From the NCBI RefSeq assembly GCF_021130785.1, contig NW_025776238.1, positions 186,001-250,000 of the forward strand: a DNA stretch of 64,000 nucleotides, given 5' to 3'. Numbering within the stretch: position 1 is the stretch's first letter; the number at the start of each line of letters is the position of its first letter. The notes below the pieces were generated by a model. It saw nothing but the letters and a program-made list of their open reading frames with translations. It searched no databases and was not told the DNA's origin. Below are positions 38,726-50,995 of this stretch, piece by piece. The translations under genes and the position numbers were made by a program. Origin of the DNA: Homalodisca vitripennis (lineage: Eukaryota > Arthropoda > Insecta > Hemiptera > Cicadellidae).

Positions 38726-39568
38726 TGCAGCTGCACTGGGTGAAATAAAGTAGTCTAAAATATTGCAAGACGCGCCATGACGTCTAACGTGTATCGTATA
38801 TTGACGGTATCGTGTTAGACTTTAATAAAGAATAAATAGAAATTATAAACGTCTTTCTATATCAGGAAATACAGCTTTTGTATTTTTTCTTCTTTTTATA
38901 ATACTTTAAAATTAGGTATCACTTACGAGGGGTTCCTATTTAAAATTGTTGATTTACCTCCAAAATACTACATTTAGGAGGAGGAGGGGGGAGGTTCAAA
39001 TATTTTCATAAATCGAAATCTCCTTATCATATAAATATCCCAAATAAATCACGCCATCTCTATTAACGACAAAATTAAAAGACGAGGTGTGGGAATTTTT
39101 AGACACGCGGTATAATATATAAAATTGCAGATAAATGGTCGTAGACTGCCAAAATTAATTACTATAACAATTACATTGAGGTACAGAGCAGACCCCTCAG
39201 CCACTACAGTTGATTGGTCGTGTGTATGTATGAGACAAACGGCCCGTATCTCAACAGTAACGTAGCTTTAGTAGCTTACGATTAGAATTGCTAATTCGAT
39301 GTGGGACAGTCCCGGGCTCGTGTAGGTGAGAGGCTACAGAGGATGACAATAGATACAAGGATACTGCTCGTATCCATTGATGTCTCGGGACAGAACAAAT
39401 TAGAGTCCAACTCGGTCAAGTAGTCAATGGGTACGACCCATTAAACTGTTTCCGTCCTTAGTTTATCTAATGGGCTTTGAGTAAATTGCATTTTCTGTCG
39501 ATCTAGAACGCACCCGTGACTGACTCAAAATTCGCGTTAGTGAATTATTGATTGCCAGTTTAAAAAAG
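38726..39568. other. Non-coding stretch
   Basis: Slightly GC-richer around 39180-39540 (for example GGGACAGTCCCGGGCTCG and a small ATGGGTACGACCCAT palindrome), which may be old transposon sequence. No frame, tRNA cloverleaf or element end could be supported. Confidence 0.4.
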
Positions 39569-39799
39569 ACAGTATTTAACTGAATCAAAAGAACAGTAAT
39601 AATATAATTATTTTTATCCTGAAAATGTTTTATATTTGAACAATATATTCTTATGCTATTTATAAATAATTTGAAACTTTAAGTAACAGTATTTAACTGA
39701 ATCAAAAGAACAGTAATAATATAATTATTTTTATCCTGAAAATGTTTTATATTTGAACAATATATTCTTATGCTATTTATAAATAATTTGAAACTTTAA
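39569..39799. repeat. Tandem duplication of 114 bp (period 117)
   Basis: ACAGTATTTAACTGAATCAA through AATTTGAAACTTTAA at 39569-39682 is repeated without visible change at 39686-39799, separated by GTA. Such identity indicates a very recent duplication or an assembly artefact. Confidence 0.95.
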
Positions 39800-40299
39800 A
39801 CCCCCACTGACATTGCCGGTCACTAGATAATCACCCCGGTATTACGTCACGTGCTCATTTCTTTACATATGATTAAATCCATTTAAATTTCATAAAACTC
39901 ATTTAATACTCCGGTAATAAATACTGCAATATAACGTACGGTAAATGTAGGATTTGATTGGTTGAGCGTTAGTGAAGCCTTATTATTTCATATTGTAGAA
40001 GAATTTTCATTTTTGTCTGTCTGTGTACTTGTCCGGACGATATTTCTATAATGAACTATAATAGACTTAAAATTGTCCTTTGACTCGATGATGTTTTATG
40101 TAATTGCTTGGGATTTGGCTGAGCATTAGCCAACATTTATCATTGTTCTTATCTAACTAAATAGTGCCACTTAGAAAATTAGAGGTAAAATTAACTTATA
40201 TTTAAGCTAAGTGCAATCATATAACATTTTTAACATGTAGTCCATTAAATTTGAGCAAGAAACCTGTCACAGTTGAGAGGCATCAGCTATTTGTTGATC

Positions 40300-40570
40300 T
40301 CGGCTTGTGCTAGCGTACATTTAAAGTGGTCGTGCTTGCTTATGTGTTGACGGATTTCGGTGAAAAAGTACGTTTGGAATTGATAAATAAATTGCTTGAT
40401 ATAAAATAGTATCTTACAAATATTTTATTACTGATGTAAACATGAAATAATGTATAGATGATAATTTTTAACTGGCAAAAACATTGTAGGTCCCGGCTTG
40501 TGTTAGCATACTTCTAAAGTGATCTTGATCGCTTATGCGGTGACGGAATTTTTAAGTTACTGTTGGAATT
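40300..40570. repeat. Diverged duplication, 193-bp spacing
   Basis: TCGGCTTGTGCTAGCGTACA...AAAGTGGTCGTGCTTGCTTA...TGACGGA at 40300-40356 recurs as CCGGCTTGTGTTAGCATACT...AAAGTGATCTTGATCGCTTA...TGACGGA at 40493-40549. Both copies are followed by GTTGGAAT-like text. This is an old tandem duplication or two copies of one element. Confidence 0.8.
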
Positions 40571-42441
<1,871 letters not shown>

Positions 42442-42917
42442 AAGGCACTGATAAATAAAGTCTGGTTTTAAAGCAATCACCGTTAAAGGTTTTATTTGTC
42501 ATTATGCATAATCAATAAATTGTGCACGTACAATTGCAATTGATGTTTCTTTTAAAACACATGATACATCCCATTAGAATTAAAGTGCGTTGTGAATTAA
42601 ATTTAAAAAATGGTGAAAGATAAACAGTCAGCCACCTAAGTTTTGCTCAAGTACTGTGAAAATTAATTTTCCACTCAAAGTAACAAAATGTCGAAGAGAA
42701 AGAGTTCGGAATATCTCTGTATCTCAAAGTTTCAGAATCTTCCAGTTTGTGATCTTCTGTCACCATTCCCATTTCCGGTCTATTACTCAGTTCCATTATA
42801 GTGATTCCGCTCACCAAGCCGTATTATTTCTGTCCAAGCATTGAAAGCTAAAAAGTTTTGATAGAAAAACCATCTAAGGTGGTTTTGTTCAATACGATAG
42901 ATTTAAACCTCCCCCCC

Positions 42918-43026
<109 letters not shown>

Positions 43027-43110
43027 ATAATCCTCTGTCTCTCTTCTGAAACAGGTTTAGTATATTTAGTTACGAAAGTTATAGTGTCGGAGCCTAGAGC
43101 TAATTTGCTC

Positions 43111-43118
43111 TATATAAG
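43111..43118 (+). promoter_or_regulatory. TATA-box-like TATATAAG
   Basis: GCTCTATATAAGGAGAC is a good match to a eukaryotic TATA box. It lies 220-320 bases upstream of the open segment at 43335-43478. In AT-rich DNA such matches are frequent and no initiator was confirmed, so support is weak. Confidence 0.2.
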
Positions 43119-43334
43119 GAGACAATCTGGTTTTTTGAGGTTATAGAATGAGTTTAAATTATGTAAATAATATTTATCCAACTACTGAAATTAAAATTAA
43201 ATTGTTTATTTTATCACCACTTAGTAAGTATAGTTAAAGGGTAATTTACTATTTGTCAAATGTAAATAAATATAATATCTTGGTGTATATGTTTTTGGAA
43301 ATAAAAAATGTTTCTATTCTAAAAAAAAGATTGA

Positions 43335-43478
43335 ATTCTGTTAACACTTCTGGTTTTAAAGCTGAACGAAGAGGCCATGTACGTCATGGGCAACAATTAT
43401 GATGGATTCCGCTTTATATCTAAAAGGGGTAAGTGTGAGATGGTAATGGACATACATCTAAACCCGGTTGCTTTGTAA
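43335..43478 (+). CDS. Short open segment with candidate exon (43362-43428)
   Basis: The 47-codon open stretch contains LNEEAMYVMGNNYDGFRFIS, whose composition looks coding, and has mixed GC content against an AT-rich background. TTTTAAAG at 43354-43361 could be an acceptor and GTAAGTGTG at 43429 is a strong donor, giving a 67-bp candidate exon. I recognise no family. It lies only 75-190 bases from the oppositely oriented terminal exon below. It could be a real exon, a transposon scrap or chance. Confidence 0.25.
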   Translation: MLLTLLVLKLNEEAMYVMGNNYDGFRFISKRGKCEMVMDIHLNPVAL

Positions 43479-43540
43479 TGCATGAAATGCCTATAAATAA
43501 CTGTCAAATTAGCTCTTCAACAGAGAATAAGAAAATAATG

Positions 43541-43546
43541 TTTATT
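43541..43546 (-). terminator. Polyadenylation signal AATAAA for the minus-strand terminal exon
   Basis: The plus-strand TTTATT reads AATAAA on the minus strand, six bases after the TAG stop of the frame ending at 43553. The very short 3'UTR this implies is unusual but does occur in compact insect transcripts. Confidence 0.5.
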
Positions 43547-43552
43547 GTCAAA

Positions 43553-43939
43553 CTAAAGAAAACAATTACGCTTTTTTCTATCTAAAAAAGGCATATCAAG
43601 TAGAGCTGTGCATAGTGGAAATCTGTCTGAATAAAAAACCTTGAGTACGTAACAGTTTGCTTGTACATTTTGATTTGGTATCGGACGGCTTCTCAAAAAA
43701 TCTTGTACTCGAAGTTGTACCTCGGCTGAATAATCCTGCATCATTGGGGTGGCGGAGACAGAGTGGCAATAATTTTCATAATTATGCCAAGTATAAGGGT
43801 TTGCTACCCTGAAAGGGTACACTGGGGGGTATTTCCTATCGGGACATTTTTGATTGACAGGAACGTGGAACCAGATCCATACGTTTGGTGGGTATTTCAC
43901 AAACCTCTCAGCTCCAGTGTCATAGACTCTATTTTGAGA
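43553..43939 (-). CDS. Probable 3'-terminal exon of an unidentified host gene
   Basis: A 387-bp open stretch (128 codons plus TAG) starts directly after a plausible acceptor on the minus strand: CTTGCCTTCTTCT tract, then TTGATTAATAG ending at 43940. It ends next to AATAAA. There is no convincing ATG near its start, and reading back from the exon edge the frame is closed by that same TAG, which supports a splice boundary rather than a whole gene. The peptide is proline-, tyrosine- and tryptophan-rich (VKYPPNVWIWFHVPVNQK, CPDRKYPPVYPFRVANPYTW, then EVQLRVQDFLRSRPIP) with a basic end (DRKKRNCFL). No signal peptide, membrane segment or family was recognised. GC content is higher than the flanks. 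Upstream exons would lie beyond 43940 and were not found. Confidence 0.5.
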   Translation of the reverse strand, partial: SQNRVYDTGAERFVKYPPNVWIWFHVPVNQKCPDRKYPPVYPFRVANPYTWHNYENYCHSVSATPMMQDYSAEVQLRVQDFLRSRPIPNQNVQANCYVLKVFYSDRFPLCTALLDMPFLDRKKRNCFL

Positions 43940-45253
43940 CTATTAATCAAATTTTAGAAGAAGGCAAGATACAACTCTCCTTAAATCAGGGAAGCATTTT
44001 AATTACATTATAATTTTCCGCTTTCCTGTCTTTCCAGATGTCTCACTGAAAGTTTAGGACGGTAAGATGGAAGTTGAGGAAGAGATGAAGAGTAATGCTT
44101 GAGGTTTAGATTCTATTTCCCCAATCAGACATCAAATCATTCTAATATGCTACAAAGTACATACATTTAAATTATTCCTCAAATATGTAAAAGGCTATCC
44201 ATTGAAATATTTGACATATAACCACTAAAACCTTACCATAAATAGCTCGGAATAAATTTGAGCTTTGGATTATACCGAGCCATCTGCGCGAGAGAAACTT
44301 GTAAAATGAAACTCAGCTGGTTGTACCAAGTTTGTCTTTTATTAATCGTTACATGTGCACTCTTGTCACTCTCATTTTAGTACACAAGACATAATTGGAT
44401 TATACTAACAATTTTAAGTAAATTGAAGTGAATAAATATATACACAGTATGTCTACATCGCCTAAGGTACCATTATACACAACATGGTTTTTGTACATTT
44501 CTCAGTACATTCTAAAACCTCAGTGCTCCCATTTCAGGAATCAAAGAGCAGCACTTTACTCCCACAAGTATTTGATGGTAGAGTTCATTTCTCATCTCAA
44601 GAGCTTTAATTACTTCCTTTCAAACTTGACACAGCAGCGGTCGTTGAACAATGGCTCTCTCGGTATTGGTGCTGATGGCTTGAACACTTCAATGGAGAAA
44701 GCTCTGGTCGAGATTGAACATTGAAAGTCGTTGCATGTCTGATACAGTTTCTAAATTCAGAAATGGATTTCTAAAGAGAAATCAATATCTTTATAAAAGA
44801 ATCTTGGGTAAAAAATGTTTTTAAATCAATCATACATATATTACAGTTTGTACTATACGTATTAGCATTTAGGCACTTATGACACTATGAAAAGCTTTAA
44901 TTTATTTTAAAATTATTTTTTGAAGTATTTATACTATAGTACGGTAGCTTCAACAAACTAATCCTAAACTCGGTCTTTGATTAGGTATTTCGTGAAATGA
45001 AATGAAACATGGCATAATTTAACACATTTAATTGTTCAAAGTAGCTGAATAGTAAAACTTAGTGACTAACTGATAATGTTTTTTATTTCAAACTGAAAAA
45101 AGACACAAAATCTTATACATTACACTAGATTTTAATAATTCTTAATGCATGGATCTCACCACTATCAGCTAATCTAGGATAACGTAAAATGTAAATCTTG
45201 AATACACTTCTAGGAAGCCAGTGAAGTATACAGACTTAAAACGTAAAAACCCT
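43940..45253. other. Non-coding stretch, expected intron side of the minus-strand exon
   Basis: No further minus-strand exon could be picked out. On the plus strand an unusually strong acceptor (CCGCTTTCCTGTCTTTCCAG ending at 44037) is followed 24 bases later by GTAAGA. The 98-codon plus-strand frame at 44428-44724 has no recognised domain. Confidence 0.4.
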
Positions 45254-45467
45254 ACATCGGGCGCTAAACGGAGTTTTCCTCCGTGTATTTTTTATTATTA
45301 AAAATAGTACTACTTTTCTGATGTCGGCAGTCGTTTCCCGCAGTGTATTTCACGAGCATCTTTCGGGGAAGCGAAACAATAGCCTCCCGCTTATCTTTGT
45401 CAAAATCTGTCAGTATGAGGTCTACTTCCGTGCGAGACTGGACGATTCCTCCGTGAGCGCCCGATGT
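45254..45467. mobile_element. Putative MITE-like element with ACATCGGGCGCT inverted ends
   Basis: ACATCGGGCGCTAAACGGAG (45254-45273) faces CTCCGTGAGCGCCCGATGT (45449-45467). The arms are reverse complements except for one internal difference and one extra base, so the element is about 214 bp. No frame is present. Related half-ends occur nearby: CTCCGTGAGCGC at 45493 and CTCCGTGAGCACCTGATG at 46122, suggesting several or nested copies. No target-site duplication was recognised. Confidence 0.7.
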
Positions 45468-46998
45468 TGTGTTTGTAATGCTTGGACGAAATCTCCGTGA
45501 GCGCTTTATAGTGTTTAGTTTTTATGGAGTAATAATCCGTGTGCTCCTAAATGTGTGACCTGTGATGGTTTCTTTTTAAGTTTTACAATATATTTTATTT
45601 GAATTTTGTGAAATGGAGAATGAAGACGAGAGACTTGTCAGTATCAGTACCCGTGTGCTAGGGAACATTTCAGTACTGTTTATGGAGTGAACATTGTCGT
45701 TATAAGAACCAGAAGGAAAATGTTTTGAAACTTTGTGTAGTGTTAAAAAAAAAAATTTAGTAAAGAATAAATTTTGATTTTAGAGTAATAATTAACATTA
45801 CAATTGTATAATATCTCAAGAATTGAAGTAAGTTGATTTTGTAAGAAGTTAAAAACTAAGTTAATTTCCATATATTACTACAGTAGGTTAAACATTTTTA
45901 CAATTAATTGCATTATTCCTTAAAATAAATCATGCTGTTATTATACAATAACATTTTTTAAGATTTTGAATTTCTTATTTGTAAAATTCATTACATAAGA
46001 GAGTAATTTTTATTTAATTTCTAAAAATGAATATATTACATTGTAATTAAATCAGTATGAATATTTAAACAGTTTAGTTTAAACGACTATGATATCCATT
46101 ATTCGCTAACCTGGAGGAAACCTCCGTGAGCACCTGATGGTGTTTCTAATTTTAAGCGCTTGATGGAAGGTTAAAATGTCAAAAAAAGTGTTTGATTGGG
46201 AAGACTTACAAAACGGTAAAATGGTTTGAACCTACTGTAACTTTCTTTACTCTTCGTTACAGTAATATTTATGCATAACCGCATCTATTTTAAGCAGATT
46301 GTACTCGTAATGCAGATATGTCATACCCGTACTATTCTTTTTATTTAGTAAGGATAAACTGCAAATAGTTATAGCACGGGAAGTCCTGGTTTCTATTATA
46401 TAGTATAACAGTAGTAGATAGGAACATAATTTGCCTTATATATATAACTATTCCAAAAGACAAGACAAAAGTTGTGTATAATTGTATAGTAAAGCTTTCG
46501 AAATTTTTAAACGACCTGAAGTGACGTCGGAAATAAATAATCTGGGATGCCGTTATTATTGATTAATAGGCTAATCCGTATTACTTTGTTACTTTCCGTC
46601 CGTGTTAATTATTTTTTTTGTTTAGGTCAGTTTTGTGGGATTACTCCCTCCAGGGGCGTACCGACGGGGGGCGGGGGATAAACGGGACGAATGAATGTTG
46701 ATAACAACTTTACTTCCATACTATTTTAAGTTTTTAATCTTATTTTCATAACGTTTGTATGTAATAATTATTTACCGAATAAAAACTACTAAATTTGAGG
46801 TATAACAGTTAGTTTAAGAGTCATAACAACATGTCAAGAAACATATTTAGCTACCCTTACTATAGTAGTTATTACATAACTGTTAACGATACATCACAAA
46901 TTTAACATTAGATTAAATGAGACGGCAGACTTTCCTTAAATAAACTTCATATAAACTGAATTTCTTACAGAAGATTTTAGTATCCCCGTATAAGCTTA

Positions 46999-47283
46999 CT
47001 GGTGATTGGTGGTAGAGTGATTTTACTGTGTAAGGGATATGAAATTATTAGATAATCAAAATTCATGACTACAGAGAAACTACCTTCCCACTGTAGGAAA
47101 GGAAGTGTAGTAATACAAACCATACTACGAAGCATACCGACTGTCTGGTCACACAGTGGTATCCGGTGAGAGGATACCGACTTCCGCTCCCTTGTAGCTG
47201 AAGGAAAACATGATGTGATCATCAGTTTAACAGTTCCCACCAAACATGCTGATACCAAGATATTGGTCCTCACCAATCACCAG
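46999..47283. repeat. 285-bp segment bounded by 13-bp perfect inverted repeats
   Basis: CTGGTGATTGGTG (46999-47011) is the exact reverse complement of CACCAATCACCAG (47271-47283). It is nested inside the hAT-like element. It may be an inserted small transposon or a palindromic relic; no target duplication was seen. Confidence 0.55.
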
Positions 47284-47370
47284 CGGAGATTCCGAATAGG
47301 CGTAGTCCAGGAGACGGAGGGAGATGCTCCAAACACAAACCCTGGAGCGGAAGACCCCAGTCAAGCATAG
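47170..47370 (+). CDS. Open stretch of 66 codons inside the hAT-like element, unassigned
   Basis: Between TGA (47167-47169) and TAG (47368-47370) the frame is open and reads like protein: EGKHDVIISLTVPTKHADTK, then ILVLTNHQRRFRIGVVQETE. Its GC content is well above the flanks. The overlapping minus-strand frame of 99 codons (46977-47276) looks less convincing. There is no ATG near the start and no family was recognised. It may be a captured gene scrap or transposon remnant, and the stop at 47167 may be a decay mutation because the frame is open again upstream. Confidence 0.25.
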   Translation, partial: EDTDFRSLVAEGKHDVIISLTVPTKHADTKILVLTNHQRRFRIGVVQETEGDAPNTNPGAEDPSQA

Positions 47371-48521
47371 TCACTTGCGGAAGACGCGGGAATAAACGAA
47401 AGAACGGGCGTGTGCGCAAAATTGTGATTCGTGTGCGGGAAAATACTTTAGGCTTAAAGATGTCTCGTGTCAGTGTCCAATAATTATGTAAGTTAAGAAT
47501 TTTGTATCTAAATATTAAGAAAATAACATTTTGTAATATCAGAGTTTAATCAATTAATATGAAAATGTTTTATTTAAAATTTCCAAGTACTTACATTTAA
47601 AAGCAATGAAACTAAAGATTATTTACATAGATCAAATTAATAGTTTGTTGTAGAAAAGAAATGTTTAAGATTTCCATTTAAAATGTAAAAATTATTCTTA
47701 ATTTGCACAAGAAATTTAGACCAGTTAATTACTTAAAGGTAAAATGTAATTGTTTAAATATTTAAAGAGAACATTCTTTCCTTGCATAGTTTGATCATTG
47801 TAATTGTTCAGATATGTAAAGAGAAAGGTCTCTTCTTGAGTAGTTGTAAAAATAAATGGTTTGAATTATTAAAAGAGAGACATTTCTTCATGCATAATAT
47901 GTTTCTGGAATTTATTTAAAAATTAACAGTTTGAAACATAATATTGAAGTACAAATTTTCTCATTAGAATTATTGGAATCTAACTTGTTATTAGAAACGA
48001 TTATTATGATTAGTCCAAAATCAATAATAAACTGATACGTGTAATAAGATACTTCTGGTGTTAAATAATGTTTAAAACTATTATAAAGAAACTAGATTTA
48101 GAAATAAAATAGAAATGTGTTACTTCATGTGAGTGTGTTGAATTGTTGATCGAACCTACTAATAAATCCTCTCACACTATAGCCATGCAGATATATACTG
48201 TAATATATATATATATATATATTTATATATACATATTGTTTCACAATATAACTTTACATGGTATATACACTCCAGTCTCTAATAGAACCACAACCCGCAC
48301 ACGCTACCCACCTTACAACTGGAAACTTTATACACTCTGACCCTCCACTTTCCCCTCCTTTTATTAGTTCGAAAGTACTATAAAATTACCATTTTAAGAC
48401 TTAATACATCAACACTTTTTGAGGGCCCCTATACTGATCTGGGGGTGTTTCCATACCCCCGAGTCTACGGTGTACCGGAAACCTCCCAGAGAATATTTCT
48501 GGGTGCGCCCCTGACTTCCCC

Positions 48522-49419
48522 ATGGATACTTGTGCAAATGGTAATCTCAAGATACTATCATATATAGGTGTCAGATTTGTTTTTGTGTTCTGTGTTTAAC
48601 AGACATAGTTAGTATGTGTTATTTTAAACATTTTCTATCGGGTGCAAAAGGTAAAATACACTATAACTATATCAGATTTCGTTAAAGATTTACATGTGTT
48701 GTGTGTGTTGTTGCTATGTTGTGTTGTGTTTTTGTGTTACGTTGCACTTTTTATCAGTACCCAACCTTGTACTGTATCGACTCTCCCCCTTATTCTGTTT
48801 GATAAGATCCTCGTACAGGCCAGTGGCCAATGAGGACGGACAGAATAAGGATTAAAAGGGGATCGGTCTCTCCTTAAAAAAAAAAATCAATGTGGGTTTG
48901 TAGCCCTTGCACGTCCTTGAAAGAAGGATAATATCGATTTAGCTACTAAACTGAAAGTCCTATGTTGGATTGTATCAACATGATAGTATATCGAGATTTA
49001 CGATAGTTAGTGTATAGGACAACACGATCGCCTTTCATAAAAAAAAAAACTATTCTAGTAGATAGGGACAACTATTTTTTTTTATTATGTAACGTATAGG
49101 ACACATTTTTTACCCGTTTTCCAAATTGAGATAGGTCAGATGGCGTTTTGTGTGAAGTTTAAGTTATTAATATCAGCATTTTCACAAAATACATCAATTT
49201 AAGCTTTAAGTACAGTTAACATTATACTCATTATTTCTGTATTATCCAAGTTGTCATGTTTGCATAACCTTGGGTAATTTTTATTTTGGGAATCACATAT
49301 TGAAACCATTGTCGAACTGTGTCTTGTCTATATTCAAACAAGAATGATTACACAACACCACTGACACATAATATGCTTCGCCGAGGTTACAGTAATAATG
49401 TTAAGTATATAGCTCATTC
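48522..49419. other. AT-rich non-coding stretch
   Basis: No supported feature. Short poly(A) and poly(T) runs (48878, 49041, 49073) and GT-rich text (48688-48740) only. Confidence 0.5.
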
Positions 49420-49610
49420 CATTCTTGTTATGCCTTGCGGACGGACAGACAGACAGTAATACAGTAATAAAGAAAATGAACTTTTCATCCCCTCGGTAGA
49501 CAAAAACGAATAAATGATAGCATCAATGACGATTAGTTATATTCCATGGTTAGACGTGCACCACCATTAAACTCGATCTTCCTTGTATAAAAATGAGTTT
49601 ATTCAAAATT
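49420..49610 (+). repeat. Dispersed repeat copy (GGACAGACAG ... CCATGGTTAGACGTGC family)
   Basis: CTTGCGGACGGACAGACAGA, then TTTTCATCCCCTCGGTAGAC, then ATTCCATGGTTAGACGTGCA, then CCACCATTAAACTCGATCTT. The same succession occurs at 57065-57290, and its first half at 57685-57790. A partial further piece (GATAGACAGGCGG...CCTCGAGGATAGGCCGTC) follows at 49650-49700. No coding capacity seen. Confidence 0.65.
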
Positions 49611-49873
49611 AATTTGTAAATGTCAGATAGTTTTTTTTTAGATAACGTTCGGATAGACAGGCGGATATTAACGACGACAGACCTCGAGGATAGGCCGTCA
49701 AACACAGTTAACTTTTCAATTAATAACTCTCTTTGAGAAGTGATCTAGTAAAACATGTTTTCAATTACTTTATAAGTCTTTAAATTTGAAACTTTAGTCA
49801 ATTGTGTAACCAGGCTCAAATAACAACGGCTGAAAATATATTGTTTAGCAGTATGAATGTGAGTTAAACCTTA

Positions 49874-49903
49874 GATTGTATTAGTTGTGTAACTAATACA
49901 ATC
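49874..49903. repeat. Perfect 13-bp hairpin with 4-base loop
   Basis: GATTGTATTAGTT (49874-49886) pairs exactly with AACTAATACAATC (49891-49903) around GTGT. No associated gene is seen. Confidence 0.9.
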
Positions 49904-50544
49904 AACTATTATATCTTCAGGAATTTATCTTTTTAAAATTATTTATGACTCGAGGAAATCATATTTTTTATAATCATAATTGTAGAAAACGACATATTTG
50001 TTAATAACGTTATTATTTAAGAAATTAGAAAACGTTAATTCCTTGTCTGAATTTACCTTTCATATATACCTTGTAAAATCATATCCTTAACTTCAACAGT
50101 TTTACATTGTAAAAAAACTACAACATAATATTACATAGCCTCGTCGACTGATCAATTTATATAGTTTTTTTAATTCTCCTGCTTTTACATTTATAGATAG
50201 ATGATTTATCAATTAGGCGGTAAGACTATTTATCTTAACCTGACTAATTCCAATTGAGTAGTACGTTTTTCTTTTATGTTGTCAAAGAAAACGATAATTT
50301 TCATTATTCTTTTACGTTATCGAAAAAAGGATTCAAATTCTGGAGTATGAAGTCCAGGTCACGTAAAGTGCCCTTGTCAAGCTTTAAAGTTATTCAATCC
50401 ACTGTAATTTTCAATCTAACGAGGTTTTGATTGGTTGAATTATTCGAAACGTATTAGTATAACATTATATACATATATCTTCATTCAGAATATATATGTA
50501 ATTGAATAAGTGTGCTCCGCCTAACATAAGCAAGACTCAGTGAG

Positions 50545-50590
50545 ATTAGCCTTATTTATTTATTCATGGTAAACCCATTACATACAAAAT
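50545..50590 (-). repeat. Possible LINE 3' tail in minus orientation
   Basis: Read on the minus strand, GTAATGGGTTTACCATGAAT is followed by AAATAAATAAGG. A short tetranucleotide tail after such text resembles a non-LTR retrotransposon 3' end. The adjacent AT-rich simple repeat (50640-50995) obscures what lies upstream. Confidence 0.3.
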
Positions 50591-50639
50591 TTGCACAAAT
50601 TGGTAGAAAAAGCTAAATAGAATAATTAATAGTAAAGAA

Positions 50640-50995
50640 GTTCAAAATAACGATGATTATAGTACAAGAATAATTTGAATTAATAGCATAGTAATAATAA
50701 TTTAAATACAGACGACGTGATAATAATAACATATCAACAACGTATTAAAAATAAATAATATATAACAACAATATAATAATAAATAATATATAACAACAAT
50801 ATATTAATAAATAATATAATAACAACGATATAAAATAAATAATATAAATAGCAATAACAGCAGTAAATAATTGGAAAATTTTATCTTAATAATAAATAAC
50901 TTGATAACAATAACATAACAACAGTTAAATAATGAAGCAATAGCATAACATTAAAGAAAATTAAATATCTATAATAATAAACTAAAACCTAATAA
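50640..50995. repeat. AT-rich low-complexity (ATAACAACA/AATAAT)n block
   Basis: Imperfect repeats such as AATAATATATAACAACAATA recur several times between 50750 and 50850, with looser versions on both sides. Non-coding. Confidence 0.85.

Larger units (their letters stand above)
46651..48513. mobile_element. hAT-like element, about 1.86 kb, apparently non-autonomous
   Basis: The left end CAGGGGCGTACC (46651) and the right end, reverse complement CAGGGGCGCACC (to 48513), match at 11 of 12 positions. The word is typical of hAT-superfamily termini. The flanking 8-mers are ACTCCCTC (46643-46650) and ACTTCCCC (48514-48521), which match at 6 of 8 and fit a decayed 8-bp hAT target duplication. No hAT transposase is recognisable inside. 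The interior holds a smaller inverted-repeat structure (46999-47283), an open stretch at 47170-47370 and an (AT)n run near 48203. The two ends might instead belong to different copies, which is the main doubt. Confidence 0.6.

Noticed and set aside
39290..39345. tRNA-like GGGACAGTCCCGGGCTCG segment
   Set aside because: No acceptor-stem pairing or consistent A/B box spacing could be found.
44428..44724. 98-codon plus-strand frame
   Set aside because: Composition is unremarkable, no family resemblance or splice context; probably chance.
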